Assembly: GCA_022885665.1 (NCBI GenBank)
Contig: JAGQDJ010000045.1
Location: 868,001 to 932,000, forward strand
Reading direction: 5' to 3'
Length of the DNA stretch: 64,000 nt
Source: Triops longicaudatus
Taxonomy: Eukaryota > Arthropoda > Branchiopoda > Notostraca > Triopsidae
This document shows positions 1 to 12,161 of this stretch, one piece after another (positions within the stretch are counted from its first letter, which is position 1; each line of letters begins with the position of its first letter). The translations under genes were made by a program, and so were the position numbers. Under the pieces are notes generated by a model. That model was not told the DNA's origin and did not search any database. It was given only the letters and a program-made list of their open reading frames with translations.

Positions 1-165
1 TCTTTCTTCCCTACTCCTTTTTTTCAATAAAGCTCTCCTTCTTGCGCTTAACAACAGGTGTGACTAAACCGTGAAAAAATACATTATACAAATTGGACAA
101 TTTGACAACTTGGCATTTTGCGAGCCATTGTGGAAAAGCAAATGCAATTAACAAGCAAAAAAAGC

Positions 166-3100
166 TCATTCCTTGTTTAGATGTTTGGTATGTAACATGA
201 TGTCTTTCTTGGTCACGATCCCCAATAGCCTCCTAAAAACAACGCAGATTTAAGAAAAGGTACACAATTTGACAGGAAGTAATTTGCTTACCCGTTATGT
301 GTGACTAATGTTTGTCTCAAGCCTAACTTTCTGAACATGTCAATCAAGGTTTCTGTAGGCGTATGATCAGTAACCGTAATAGGGGCCAGGTCTAAGATTC
401 GTCTCAGTTTCACGGGTGGCACGCCATTGGTAGGGACGTTAATTCCAGTAGTAAAAATGACCTTAGATTCATTACAGACACCTTCAATTTTTCGCCTCGC
501 GTTCGCTACAGACACCAAGTTTGACAGGTATTACAAAGACGAGATTAACTGATGTTACAAAAGCATTTGGTAGGATTATCACATACCTATTCCCAGTAAT
601 AAATCGCGCCTTAGTACAAAACCGACCAAAAACTGTGATTCGTGCGAAACTACCACCGGGAATCCGTTGTGAGTAGTATGCTGCAAAATGTCTTCTACTT
701 CCCGTAAGGTCATTGAATCTTGGTAGAGTACAATAAACGGCTGTGACCCTCTGAAAAATATACCCAAGAAGTGTTATTAAGAATTAACTATTAAAGGAAG
801 ATGACCAGTGCTAACCTTGGTTGCATAACGTCCGAAGCTATGGTGGTGAACCCAAACTCTTCGCTGTTACTCAGAAATGGGTAGTCGTTCAGAGAGATAT
901 GAGCGTCGTAGATGCCTTCGCGCCCAAATGCGTCTCCTACCCATTTCGATGCCATGGCTGCCGCCATTAAGGGCACAATGTAACGTACGCCGCCCGTAAG
1001 CTCAAACATGATGACAACCAACGCCACTAAACGACAACCAAAATAAGATTTTCATTTATATCTTGTCATTATTATAACTATTTTTTTTCTAAATATACAC
1101 TTCTATTTACCTGTCATGCGAGTAACTCCCCCCAGTACTGCCGCTGCCCCCACCATTGCATACAATCCTGGGGTAACACAATCGTCCCCAGTGGAACATT
1201 CCCCAGCAAACGCCCAGAACTTAGGATAATGACTGCAAAAAGTGACAAAATTAGACTAAAAAAAAAAAACAGTAAAATTAAGAACTCTACTAGGCTAACT
1301 GTTCCATTCCAATTCCAACAATACGTCCTACTACCGCACCCATACACAAAGACGGGATGTAAAGTCCGGCAGGTACTTTAATACCAATAGTAAAGATGGT
1401 CATGGCAATTTTGAAAATCAAAGCGAGCGTAAGGAGCCAAACAGAGCGATATACACCATCTCCGGCGGCAGCGCTTTCTATGGCACCGTTGACATTCGTA
1501 AAATTTCGATGGTAATCACTGAAATATGGCGTCACATTGAGAAGTTTCTAAAAGTATTTGACATTCAGAAGACAAACCATAAATCGTCGGTATTGGCTAC
1601 GCCGCATTGCGAAAACATTAAGTAGATTAAGCGAGTCGAGCTCATCCGTGTGTAAGGGTTAGGAAACGCCAACACAGAATTGATAACCACAATCGCTACG
1701 ACCTCCAGTACTGGATATTGGCCAAGTTTGGACGTCTTGCGGTAACGGCACCACCAAATGTTGGCTCGGATGAACAGCGTACCAATTAACCCCTGCAAAG
1801 TAATGGCAATAATGGGTAGAGGTTTCTTTCCAGAGCAATTTGCTTCTCTTTTCTTTGTGCGTGGTGCACCCAGTATGAGTTAACATAACAAAAGAAACAA
1901 TAAACAAATGAATAAGGGTTATAATGCAGTAAATGAAATAACAATGAACAAATAACATGTCGAAAGATGACGTCGTAGTAAAACAACTTTACCCCAATGG
2001 CTCCCAAAAGGATAAAGGGAATAAGCTCGAAAAAGATCCACGGCTTGTTGTACTCCACGTAGAAGAGCACGGAATGTTCATTACCATAAGGATCGATGGA
2101 ACGGACAACGAACGCTGCAATCAACGCACAAAAGAAAGATCGCCATAAAGTTTTCATGGGAAAATAGTAACTGACCTAATCGGAGAAACAATGTTTTAGA
2201 ACAAATTCCAAAGTCTTTAACTTAAATTCCGCTTTACTTCTTCTAAGCTGAACAAAACACCCCCTATAGGAGCCCCAAACGCCACTGATACACCCGAGGC
2301 TGCGGCCGCTGACAAGATTTCACGCTTTTTTGCCTCGTTACGGCCATATTTAGGAAAAAGGTAGGCGAGAATGTTTCCTATACACAAAGCAAACCTTAAG
2401 CATTACGTCGAATAGTACAAAACGTAAATAAACATCCTTAATACCTACCTATACAAATAGTGATATGAACCATAGGACCTTCTTTGCCTAAACTCAGGCC
2501 GGAGGCTACTGCTAGCATTATACCAATTGATTTGATCAACAAAGTCCATTTCCCCAAGAAGCCACGAATAATAAATCCGCTTAGAATAGTTTTAATCTAA
2601 ACCAGCAGAAGTTACATCTACGAAATAGCTTAAAAGTAATAAAAAATATATTAGAATATAGTTTACTTCGGGGATTCCCCCACCAGAAGCATAGGGTGCG
2701 AACATACGGACTAACGCAGCAGCTAACGACGCAAAGCCAACTGCCCACAGTACGTAGAAAAAATAAGAAACTATATACGCTCCAGCGCCCTTATCTGCCA
2801 GTCCAAACACTTCTGGCCAAGTCCACCACTGCGCACAAATGGGAAAAGAAAAGCATAAAGAATCATGAGTTGCATTAACGTGTTATACTTGGGCACAATT
2901 TTCACTAGCAGAGTCGTTATCAATCGAAGACCAGCAACACTGCTCTCTGTCAAGCCAAAAAGCTCCTGGACAGATACCAAACTTGAGATCTGTCATCCAA
3001 ATTGTCCCAATGTCGATGACACTAGCAACCGTTCCTATGAAGTAGAGACATACAAGTAACTCAAAAGAGAGTTAATGGTTTAAGGTAAAGCTTACCGGCA

Positions 3101-3834
3101 GCTAAACCGACCAGAAACACACAGAGCCAACCCGACCACGCATCATGAGCTGCTTTGATGAAATCCCATATAGAATCTTTGCGTTTTTTTACCAAGTAAC
3201 GATGACGCATTCGATCCCGAGCTAAGTCTCGTTGCCAATCGATAGTCTAATAAAAACAACGATATAAGAAATGTAATGAAAAAAGTACGTCGGAGTTACC
3301 TGAAAATCATCATACTGGCCGAGTCCGGGGATATCTTCACCTTCTCCGGTCACTAGTTAGTTTACATGTTCCATATCTTAGTCATTTTCTTCATTTTCAC
3401 AAATTTCGCATAAAATATATTTAACAAAAATCGTCTTACTAGGGGTTTGGCTATTGATGCCTTCCTCAAAGGTTGGGGATCGCATTTTGGCCCTTTCCAT
3501 ATCTAAATCCACCGTATCGTCTTCTGAGCCGTACGACTCCCTTCTTAGCGGTTGGGATTCCCAACGATCCTAGAGAAACAACGGAGATAACGAACAGTAG
3601 TTACAAATGAATTGCGACGGATAGCTAAAGGTATGAAATAACAGCGTGATGGCAGTAAGAATCTGGGACAGCTTCAACGGCACTTCGTACGGTATCTGTG
3701 ACAGATTCTTCTACCTATACCATCTAAATACCTGTGTTTTAATTGTTATTACCTGCCTGTTTACAGCTTGATAACGTGAATAATAAGGCATGAGTAAGGG
3801 CTGCAAAGGGGTGGACTCGAGCACAACATTACAT
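166..3834 (-). CDS. ClC-3/4/5-type Cl-/H+ exchanger (16 exons, 5' end unresolved)
   Basis: Voltage-gated chloride channel family, endosomal exchanger branch; moves Cl- against H+ to acidify and load endosomes. Exons (minus): 3834-3753, 3569-3440, 3352-3300, 3246-3096, 3034-2889, 2828-2667, 2596-2449, 2377-2238, 2175-1993, 1792-1601, 1547-1291, 1232-1111, 1026-816, 750-587, 505-292, 232-166, about 807 codons (human ClC-3 is about 818). Seen: QYDDFQTIDW, the GKEGPMVH gating-glutamate motif, NEAKKREIL with the proton glutamate, PFILLG, NPYTR, GIKVPAGLYIPS, VVIMFELTGG, and two C-terminal CBS domains ending NGRLLGIVTKKD. Both exchanger glutamates are kept. Odd: the selectivity filter reads GGGIPE where the family has GSGIPE. 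The first coding exon and start codon upstream of 3834 were not found; the 3834-3753 exon is a probable join (phase 0). The donor at 1600 (intron 1548-1600, 53 bp) is weak and least certain. Which of ClC-3, -4 or -5 cannot be decided; arthropods usually keep one gene for this branch. Confidence 0.9.
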
Positions 3835-6800
3835 CTGTTTTCCAAAATTAAAAGAAAGAAATAAAATAAAAAGTGCAAAACAAACACAAAAACATTAGCA
3901 GTATGATTCAACATAAAAAATGGAATATATTTTTTTTTACTGTGAAATAATATTATTCAAAATAAATCACAAGAAGAGCAAGACAGTGCAGAGGAGAAAT
4001 GATCTAAAATGAAATGTTTGAGTTAAAAAAATATCAGTCAACGAAAGCACACTGTAATCTTACCCGGGCATTAATTCTGGAATTCCTGTTGGTTTCGAGC
4101 TTACGAATGTGACAGTCGTGTCTGTTCACGCACAAGTTTCCATTATGCTCATTATTACTTACACACACATGACAGCAGCTGTTGTGCTCAAATAGTGGAC
4201 AAGTTGACGAAATCGAATTAATCTAATGCTGATTGTTTTAACGTGTACGGGTCAGAGTAACCTTGTGTACGGGTCACAAAAACATTAGAACGACCGAGCA
4301 CCTAAACGTCCGCTTTCTGGCATTATAGGCTGGGCACAAAGAGCTGAAATGTTGGTATTGCCTTTGACGGCTTTCCCGACCTTATTTCAGGAAAATTTCA
4401 CCAAGTTTTAAACGACGACTACACAGAAGTAAACTTTTTAGAACTAGGACCTTGCTTTCTTTAACTGGGAAGTAATATAATTATACTTGCTATACTAATG
4501 TAAAACTTAACAAAACATATTTAGAAAACTTACCTTTTCTCTCTAATTCAAAATCAATGATTCACTTAATAAGATGCACATGGCGACTTCTGTAATGACT
4601 AATAACTACTAAGTAAAACTTCAGAACTATGGGTTTTATGGATGTATTGCTTTCTATAACATTGTTGATTAAAATTACACGACGATCGTGCGCTAAAATG
4701 TCAATGTTTGGAGGCCTTTTTCAAAAATATAACGAAAAAAGGTCAGATACTTGTCCGGCAGGAATAATACTTTGAAGCAACACCATTTGTTACTCTGCAA
4801 TTGCAAGCAGTGTAATATTGTGACGCGCTATTTCGTCGTGAGGACGATTTCAGCACGTCGGGTCCTTAAGAAAACGGTCTGCTTGCGGGATAAAAGTGTA
4901 TTCAGTGGGGATACAGGGGATAACTGTGCCCTGTGCCGGGCCCTTACTTTAAAAAAAAAAAAAAACACGTTGGTCACTACCATCGCAACACACTACCACC
5001 GTTACCAGTACTCAACAACTCATTAACAATGCAATTACCGCAACTCACACTCAACGCAACAACTGTTCCACTCTGTTCAACTCGCCTGTCACTCTCTTCC
5101 TTCAACACCTTCGTCTTTACTCGAGTAACTCTTCGTAACTCACTCAATCCTTCCACTTTCCTCTTCTAACACCAACTCACTCAGTTGCCTCTCACCTTGA
5201 CCTTTTATCTACTTACCTTAGCCTTGACCTGTCACCTCCTCGCAGTCACCTTGCATTCCACCTCGAGTCCCCAGAGACGACGCTTCGAGGAAGGCATCCA
5301 AGGAGCTTTGGGAGTGACAGCGCCCAAGACGGATACGGAACGTCGCACCCTTAACACACTACCTTTAGCAACCCTGAGCACATTCTTGCGTTACAATATA
5401 ATGAATGTGTAATATAATGTAATTGAAGTTTTCCTTTGAAAGATAATTTAAATAAACTGCCATTTTGCTTCTTTTCGGGTCATGTAGGCTATTTATTATT
5501 TTCTTATAAGCATTTCAAGGAGTACAAAGGTTTTGCATTCAAACCTGTGGTCCTACATTCGTATAATAAGTATAATGATACTACTTCCTGGTTATAAAAG
5601 GCAAGTTACTGGTTATTGAAACTTTACTTGTACTTATTTATCTTTAGAAACCTTTAATGAAACTCAGTCGGGCTGTAACAAATGACAGTCAAAATAGGTT
5701 CAGCCAGGGCTAAAACGAGCGCGCTCGAAATTTCGCAAGCGATGAGAGCGATTGCTCGTTTCATTTTTTTAATTTTTGTTAATTAATTAATTTATTTATT
5801 TTAGTGAAGATCAAGCGAGCAAACGCTCGTGATTAATATAACATTAAAGGATTTTTTTCACTATTTTTTTCTGCATCGAAAGAAAGCAATCTAACAGTTA
5901 TGAGATGCCCCATCTATCCACGTGGTCCAAGGTAGAACACAATGTAGATCAGACGATACTTTGTTTAAATATCCTTATTTCATTTTAGTCCATGGAATAT
6001 TCATTTTGCCCTTCCTGTCAGATCCTTAATCAGCAAAATCTAACTTATCGAAGACTACCATAGCCTAAGTAAACCTGAGAAAACCTCGCATAATGAGATA
6101 ATGTTGCTTCCTTTTCGTAAACTTATTATATGCTTTAGTTCTTATACATTTATTATATAAGAAAATCCGTAAAAAGACCATGGGAAAATGGAAAACTTAG
6201 GTTAGCCATATTTGGTGCAAGTTTTTTTTAGCAATGAAAAGTTTGGTTAAGCCGTGAAAGACAATTTTAACTTTTCCGGTCGTTGTGCCCAACCTATGAA
6301 GCCGTAGAGCAGTCACTTAGGTGTATGATCGTTCCTCCTGCGGTCCTAGTACCACAGTCGTTCTAACTAAGGTCGTTGTGACCCGATCCCCTTTTGGGCG
6401 TCGCTGATTCTGTATTATTCTTTCTCCTTTTTTTCCGAACAATGAATCTTCCTGTGTCGTAAAACGAATGTTCTTTCTGATTTAAAGCGAGAAAAGTAAA
6501 TTTAAAGAAGGTAAAATGTGTATTTCTTCAATACCTAATATATATTACCATTACTTCATAACCTTCATACACAGCTTGGGTTTGCGTTAAATATTTGGAC
6601 TTGGAACGTCCTAGGCCAAGAGCAGATACCGTATTGGTGAACTATCTTACATATTACGGAAGTCATTAGAGAGGGCGATTTAATTCTAAGCTTAGCATTT
6701 TCATGGTGTCAAATGAACTAGATTTTGAGGGTAACTTAGCATTCGTAAGTCGTACAGAATGACGAAAAAGTAACCTAACATACAGTTTACGTCCATAGAT

Positions 6801-6963
6801 GTCAGGATTTTCACGGTAGATCGTTTTGGGACAGTTTCCAAATTTAGTTGTGGATTCGAAATACTTCGGTTCTTTTATAGGAAAATGGAAATATTATGAA
6901 TTGCATTTTCATACATTAAAGGGTTTGCTGCATGTAAGCATGCATCTTTCCTCGACAATTACG
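3835..6963. other. intergenic, no gene recognised
   Basis: Probably holds the missing 5' exon(s) and promoter of the ClC gene, which I could not place. From about 4970 to 5260 the plus strand is pyrimidine-rich with many caact/ctcac words, which explains the overlapping open frames there; none resembles a protein. A short imperfect GC-rich inverted motif (gagcg/cgctc words) lies at about 5715-5835 around an AT-rich core. The rest is AT-rich with nothing I can name. Confidence 0.5.
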
Positions 6964-9497
6964 TTACTGCTTCTGAGAGCCTTTGTTAGCCGGCGCAACT
7001 ACCCTTAACTTGATACTTGGCTGACTCGGGTTGATCGAATTTAACGAGTTTTGGTCCACAACTACATAGAGCTGTAAAGCTGTTCCAGCGGGAAGATCAT
7101 GTTTTTCTTGCGCAGAAGCTAGTAAACTGACGACTCTTCGTTCTACCTCATGTTTAATAGAACGGGCCCCGTAGTAAGGATTGTATCCTTCCGCCAAAAC
7201 TTCCAATGTAGCTCCATCCCATTCTACTTCTAATCCATGTCTCTCTTTCGCCTATGCATAACGCAGAATTAATCATAACGTCTGACAAAATGACATTCTT
7301 GCAGTTTCTCACCTTCTTGGCCCAGAATTCCAATTCTCTACGGACTAGCTGATGCAATTCGTTGCGCGAAAAGGGCAAGAAATACACGATTTCGTTAATA
7401 CGTCCTAAAAACTCGTCTCGGTGGAAATGTCGCTTGAGAATTGGACGTACGATACGATCTTTGAATTCACGTGAAATCTCTAAATGATCATTGGGCTCTC
7501 CTGTTACAAAGATCACTACATTAAGAACCGTTGAAAGTATAAGAAACATTTACAACCATCTTTTTCCTGCATGAGTGTTTCCGCTTCCATCCGTAATTGA
7601 ATGCCATGATCGGCAATTTCATCTGCTGCCAAATTAGATGTCATAATAAAAAGCGCATCTTTGCAAACGATGGTCTTGCCTTGTCCATCCGTTAAACGCC
7701 CCTAGTGGTCTATTTTAACAAGATTTCGTGCAGGCAATATGTTCTGTACCTCATCGAACAGCTGAAGTAGAACGGTCAAAACATCCGGATGAGCCTTGTC
7801 TACTTCATCTAGCAGAACAACAGCATTGGGACACTTAACCAGGCGTTTAGTCAATTGACCACCCTCTTGGTGACCCACGTATCCCGGAGGAGCTCCGATG
7901 AGTTTGGCCACTTCGTGCTGTTGTTGGAATTCAGACATGTCTAGCCTAAGAAATTAGTACAAGTCACATTATACGAAAAACACTTTATTCAAGTATTGCA
8001 ACAATAATAATTTTTTTTTTAAGTTTTCCAAGTAAATTAGCTATCAACGTCAAAAATGCTGAACTGAATTACCTAATAAAGCATTCTGGTTTGTTTCCAT
8101 GTAAATAATTGGCCACTTGCTTAGCTAGTTCCGTTTTCCCAATACCTGACGACCCCAAGAAAAGCAAAACTAAAGGATGTTCTTCATCCATCCAACCGCT
8201 TTCTTTACGTCTCACAGCCGCCGCAACTGCAGCAATCGCTCCACGTTGGCCGACAATCGGTTCTTGCAAACGCTGCTCCAAAGGATATTTACGTTTATGT
8301 TCTGCTTCTATCTTTTTCCTTTTTTCTTCATACTGACAGACCAAAGTGTGGTTATTTAAAATTTGTATGCATTTTCTCATACTTTGCGAGCTCCTTCTTC
8401 CAGCATTTTTTGCATAGGGATGTTAAGCGCATAATCTGCAGGCTTGTGACCATTTAGGTTTTCCTGAACGGGATTCGCCCCGTGCTCCAACAATATGCCC
8501 ACCATGGCAGGATCATCGGCTAAAACTGCATAATGAAGCGCAGTGCAACCTCGAAATGACGCTCGATTGCTCAAGCGATCCGAAAACTCATCTTCACGCC
8601 GCATGACGACTACCGAAGTGAAAAAAATGAATAAAGTGATAAATGCAGTAAAGGCACTAAGTAAAGAGTGTTCGAAATTTTGAGAAGAGGTTACCGTCAA
8701 GTGGATGCATTTGTTTTTCGCGAGCGGTTTGGTAAGGATTACTGAAATCGTCTCCGAGATTCACATCCGCTCCTACGACTAATAAAGCCTTGACCGCTTC
8801 GCGGTGGCCCCGAATCACCGCGACATGCAAAGCACTCCATCCTAATGGATGTCTTTGGTTTATGTCACATCCTTTTTGGCTTAACCTTAATACAAAAATT
8901 TTAAAAATAAATTTCACTCGTAGTTCAGGTTACTTTTCGATGGCTGAGGCGCTGCCGATCATAGCGGCGCGAAACAGGGCCCTGTCTATAAAGAAGGCAG
9001 TATGAGTACTACACAATCTGAACGCTGATAGGTATAAGGATGTTAATCTGCTGATCAAGTAAAGTTGCCTTACTATGTGTTTTGACACCATCGTCGTCAT
9101 TTGTTGCGCAGTGAACGAAACCAAAAGCAAGTAAAGCAGCTGTTATGCATATGTGAGTATTGCCAGTAGCTTCATGCTTTTGTTTGCTTTGATGATAGCT
9201 GGTTGGGCGGAAAAGCGAGCTTTCTAGGACTTGTCCTCTTGCTGAAGGAGGATCACAATTTTGACTGTAAATAGGGCGAATTTTCACAGATGAGCCACAA
9301 ATTTGTTTGCTGTCATGCGGTATTCTTAGCGGGGATTTTTTAAAGCATCTCCAGACAATTTGCCATGTTGTCTTCAAGAAATGATGGTGCCTCATCTTTG
9401 GTCGAACTTGCTGGTCATTATAACACGTGTGTTTATTTTTGTGTATCGTTTCTGGTGTAGCTGCTTGATGGTGTACGAAGCGGAAAAAGTCAGCCAT
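6964..9497 (-). CDS. CLPB: Mitochondrial disaggregase CLPB (SKD3), 9 exons
   Basis: AAA+ protein disaggregase of the mitochondrial intermembrane space. Exons (minus): 9497-9089, 8985-8934, 8885-8695, 8609-8383, 8332-8073, 7945-7750, 7701-7557, 7515-7313, 7251-6964; sum 1971 nt, 656 aa (human about 707). Seen in order: N-terminal region starting MADFFRFVHHQ with a hydrophobic stretch (ITAALLAFGFVH); ankyrin repeats (GWSALHVAVIRGHREAV, GCTALHYAVLADDPAM); a linker; Walker A GSSGIGKTELAKQ; pore loop GYVGHQEGGQL; Walker B VVLLDEVDKAH; GRLTDGQGKT; arginine-finger region DEFLGRINEIVYF; sensor-2 GARSIKHEVERRV. The ankyrin-plus-single-AAA layout separates it from bacterial ClpB. Start: first ATG of the long first exon. 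The donor at 9088 was chosen because it alone keeps phase into the next exon. Intron 7516-7556 is only 41 bp. Divergent from MSH2. Confidence 0.93.
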
Positions 9498-10267
9498 TGG
9501 ATAACTAGACGTGGCGGGAAATATAAATACAATTAATAGGGCTTAAATAACTGAATGGTAAGCGTGGTGGCCAGACTATTATTTTAAAAAAGTTTCATTC
9601 CTTTTTCGAGCAATGAGGCCTAAGTAAATGCCAGATGACTATCCTCGCCATGCTTACAAAAGAGGAGCAAGACTTCCAGACTGAAAGAAGCAGTGTCGCA
9701 GTGAGGGTGAGGCAGGCTAGGCACATGCAATGGGTGGCGAATTAGTAGCGGCGCAATTTTCACGATTACGACCAAAAAACTATTTAAATCAGGAAACTAG
9801 GTTTCGTCAACAACTGTATTTATATATGTGGATGCGTTTGGAAATATGACTGAATCAAGTTGTATAGTACTGTATGTAAACATTACCTATAGACGGCAAT
9901 CGCAATATTTTACTAGGTAACTAATGTTAAGAGGGCAGTAAAGCATAGCCTTTAACTGTACAAGAATCATTACATACATATATTTTCGAAACCACAATTC
10001 TCTTTACCGGGGTCGTGAAATCCTTTTAACATTGGTCAATTGCTTCACAAATCAATTAATAATCTTTCGTTATCATACAACATCCCTGAAATCGTGAGTT
10101 CGTTATAGACTGAGTAAGTTATTAAGATAATTCGTTACAACCCGAGCTCATTATTAAAAGATTTTAAAATATTTCGTCTAGTGTAAACTGATTGCGTTAA
10201 GTCGCATATAGTAATATCGGTTGTATGAAGTTGAAGTATGAGTTGCAAAAATCAGATTGTTATTATG

Positions 10268-10490
10268 CGAATTTCAAGAAGCAGACTAGCCTGCGTTATC
10301 TAGCGAGATTCAAGAAGTTCGTTATAACGTGATGATCAAGAACTTGGTAATAATGCGAGTTTTAATACGTTTGTTATGGTCCCAGAAGTTTGTTTTAATG
10401 CAAGTCATCAAGAAGTTCGTTATAACACGTGGATTAAGAAGTTCGTTAGAACGTGAAGATCAAGAACTTGCATTTCATTACGAAAGCGAT
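10268..10490. repeat. degenerate tandem repeat, unit about 24-28 bp
   Basis: Variants of gatcaagaagttcgttataa recur about every 24-28 bp: at about 10306, 10332, 10407 and 10432, and near 10457, with weaker copies between. Even weaker copies (gttcgttatag, attcgttacaa) extend left to about 10090. Units are too diverged to give a clean period by eye. Confidence 0.6.
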
Positions 10491-10751
10491 TTTTTTTTAG
10501 CCCTTTCAGCGCCTAAAATGTAAGTTAACTAGCCTACAGAGGCATAAATAGATCTCTGTTGTTCAGTACAGTAGGCCTACAATACTTACCACAACAAAGG
10601 GCTCGAACAAAGTTCACATACCCAACAGTTACTCGTGAGCGTCCCACTTTCGGCTCTGTCGAACGCTCCTTTCCCGCAGCGTCACTTTTTAACACTGTGC
10701 CATGCCGTTAGCATAGGACGGTTTGTTGGAGCCGTTTATTAATTAAAAGTA

Positions 10752-11023
10752 CAGTAAAATTTGGCTAGAACATAAACAGGTTATAACAAGCAAACGGCTA
10801 TGGCGTACAAGGCCATCAGGCCCCGGCGAAATGCCTATATAAATGAAGAGTAAGTCCCCCAATTGTCGCCCCCATAAGCGATTATTGCGTATTAAAAAGA
10901 TACGGGTCAATATTTTTTCAACAAAATGCTACAAAATCCTGGCCTGGTCATCACTTTATCATAATACTTAACTTGTTTGCTTATATATTTTATCGTCTTC
11001 TTATATTTGAATTTATTCGGGAG

Positions 11024-11056
<33 letters not shown>

Positions 11057-11057
11057 N

Positions 11058-11089
<32 letters not shown>

Positions 11090-11614
11090 GATTCAAAATT
11101 CGCACCAAAAAGTGCCCCTCCTTGCAAATTATATCGATTAAAGGAGGAAAAGACCTGTAAACGGAATTGTAAAGACTAATGTTGTTTATTTTGACCAGGG
11201 CGTTAATTGGGGGTTTTACTCTACAGGAAAGCGTCGGCTAAAGCGATTTCGCCTATTGCAGCATGCGGACATGGCAAATTTGGATCATGGTTATACAGAT
11301 TCAACTTGAAAACACAGTTGTTTGCGCAGACATTGCACAGCGACATTGATCGTCTCAAAACCAAACGTATTTTCACCTGTACCGAACAAAAACTCAGGTC
11401 CCTATACCAATTTACAAATGCTTTTTTCCTTCGGCTCTGGCGAACACAAGTGCTGCCATGCGTCAGCGCATGAAAAACAACGGCCCCAGAGAGGAACTTT
11501 AATTTTCCATAAGGTCACGCTACACGAGCAAGTGTTCCAGGTTTTCAGTACGACCCCCCCAGTCTTTTAGGTACTGTCGCGCTAAATTAGCACCCACTAA
11601 TCATTTGTGTTATT

Positions 11615-11648
<34 letters not shown>

Positions 11649-11872
11649 TCGACTGTACTTTATTTTTTCGTTAAAAATTGGTATAAAAGTCTGCTTTTGC
11701 CTAGCAGCGTCGAGAAACACTTATATAAACCGCGAAATAAGAGGAATGGTTGAAAAGGAAAGTTCAACTATTTTCTAGGGCAATTTGAACTAGTATTGGC
11801 TATCGCGTACAATCGGCTATAACGTACAACATTTATGTCTCCATGCGTGTACGTTATAGCGAGATTTTACTG
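10752..11872. mobile_element. non-autonomous TIR element, Tc1/mariner-pogo-like ends
   Basis: Left end reads TA|cagtaaaatttggctagaac; the right end, reverse-complemented, reads TA|cagtaaaatctcgctataac. The inverted ends match at about 20 of the first 25 bases, and both are flanked by TA, the target duplication of Tc1/mariner/pogo elements. No transposase is readable inside; the interior has two A-runs (11028-11087 with the N, and about 11619-11645) and short open frames. A shorter relative lies at 30102-30279. Confidence 0.6.
11028..11087. repeat. poly(A) run with an ambiguous base
   Basis: Sixty positions of A with one N at 11057. It may mark a collapsed or gap-filled homopolymer in the assembly. 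Confidence 0.95.
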
Positions 11873-12161
11873 TACCGTACTTTATAATTAAACAGTAATC
11901 TGTTTTCATATAAATGGCATACACTTTTATAAATGGCATATATTTTTTTCTGAAAAATGGCAAAACGATTTCGCCTCTTGATTCGCTATTCACTGCCGTC
12001 CCACAAAGTTTTCCCGCGCTATGCTGTTTGACCAATTAAATTGAGTTGATGGGTACGCGCAGTCCGACATCGCGCGTGGCACGTGAAATAAATAAAATAT
12101 TTGACGAGAGAGTTTGTGCACTTCTGTTTTGTAAGTTTCTAGTGTCCGTTGCACATGAGTC

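Larger units (their letters stand above)
9498..12161. other. spacer between CLPB and MSH2 (divergent), repeats
   Basis: No gene recognised. Holds a degenerate short-unit repeat (about 10090-10490), a TIR element (10752-11872) with long A-runs, and presumably the MSH2 promoter just upstream of 12162. Open frames at 11207-11570 lie inside the TIR element and resemble no transposase. Confidence 0.55.

Noticed and set aside
4751..5412. Series of plus-strand frames with hydrophobic Leu/Thr-rich translations
   Set aside because: Explained by pyrimidine-rich simple sequence; no conserved motif.
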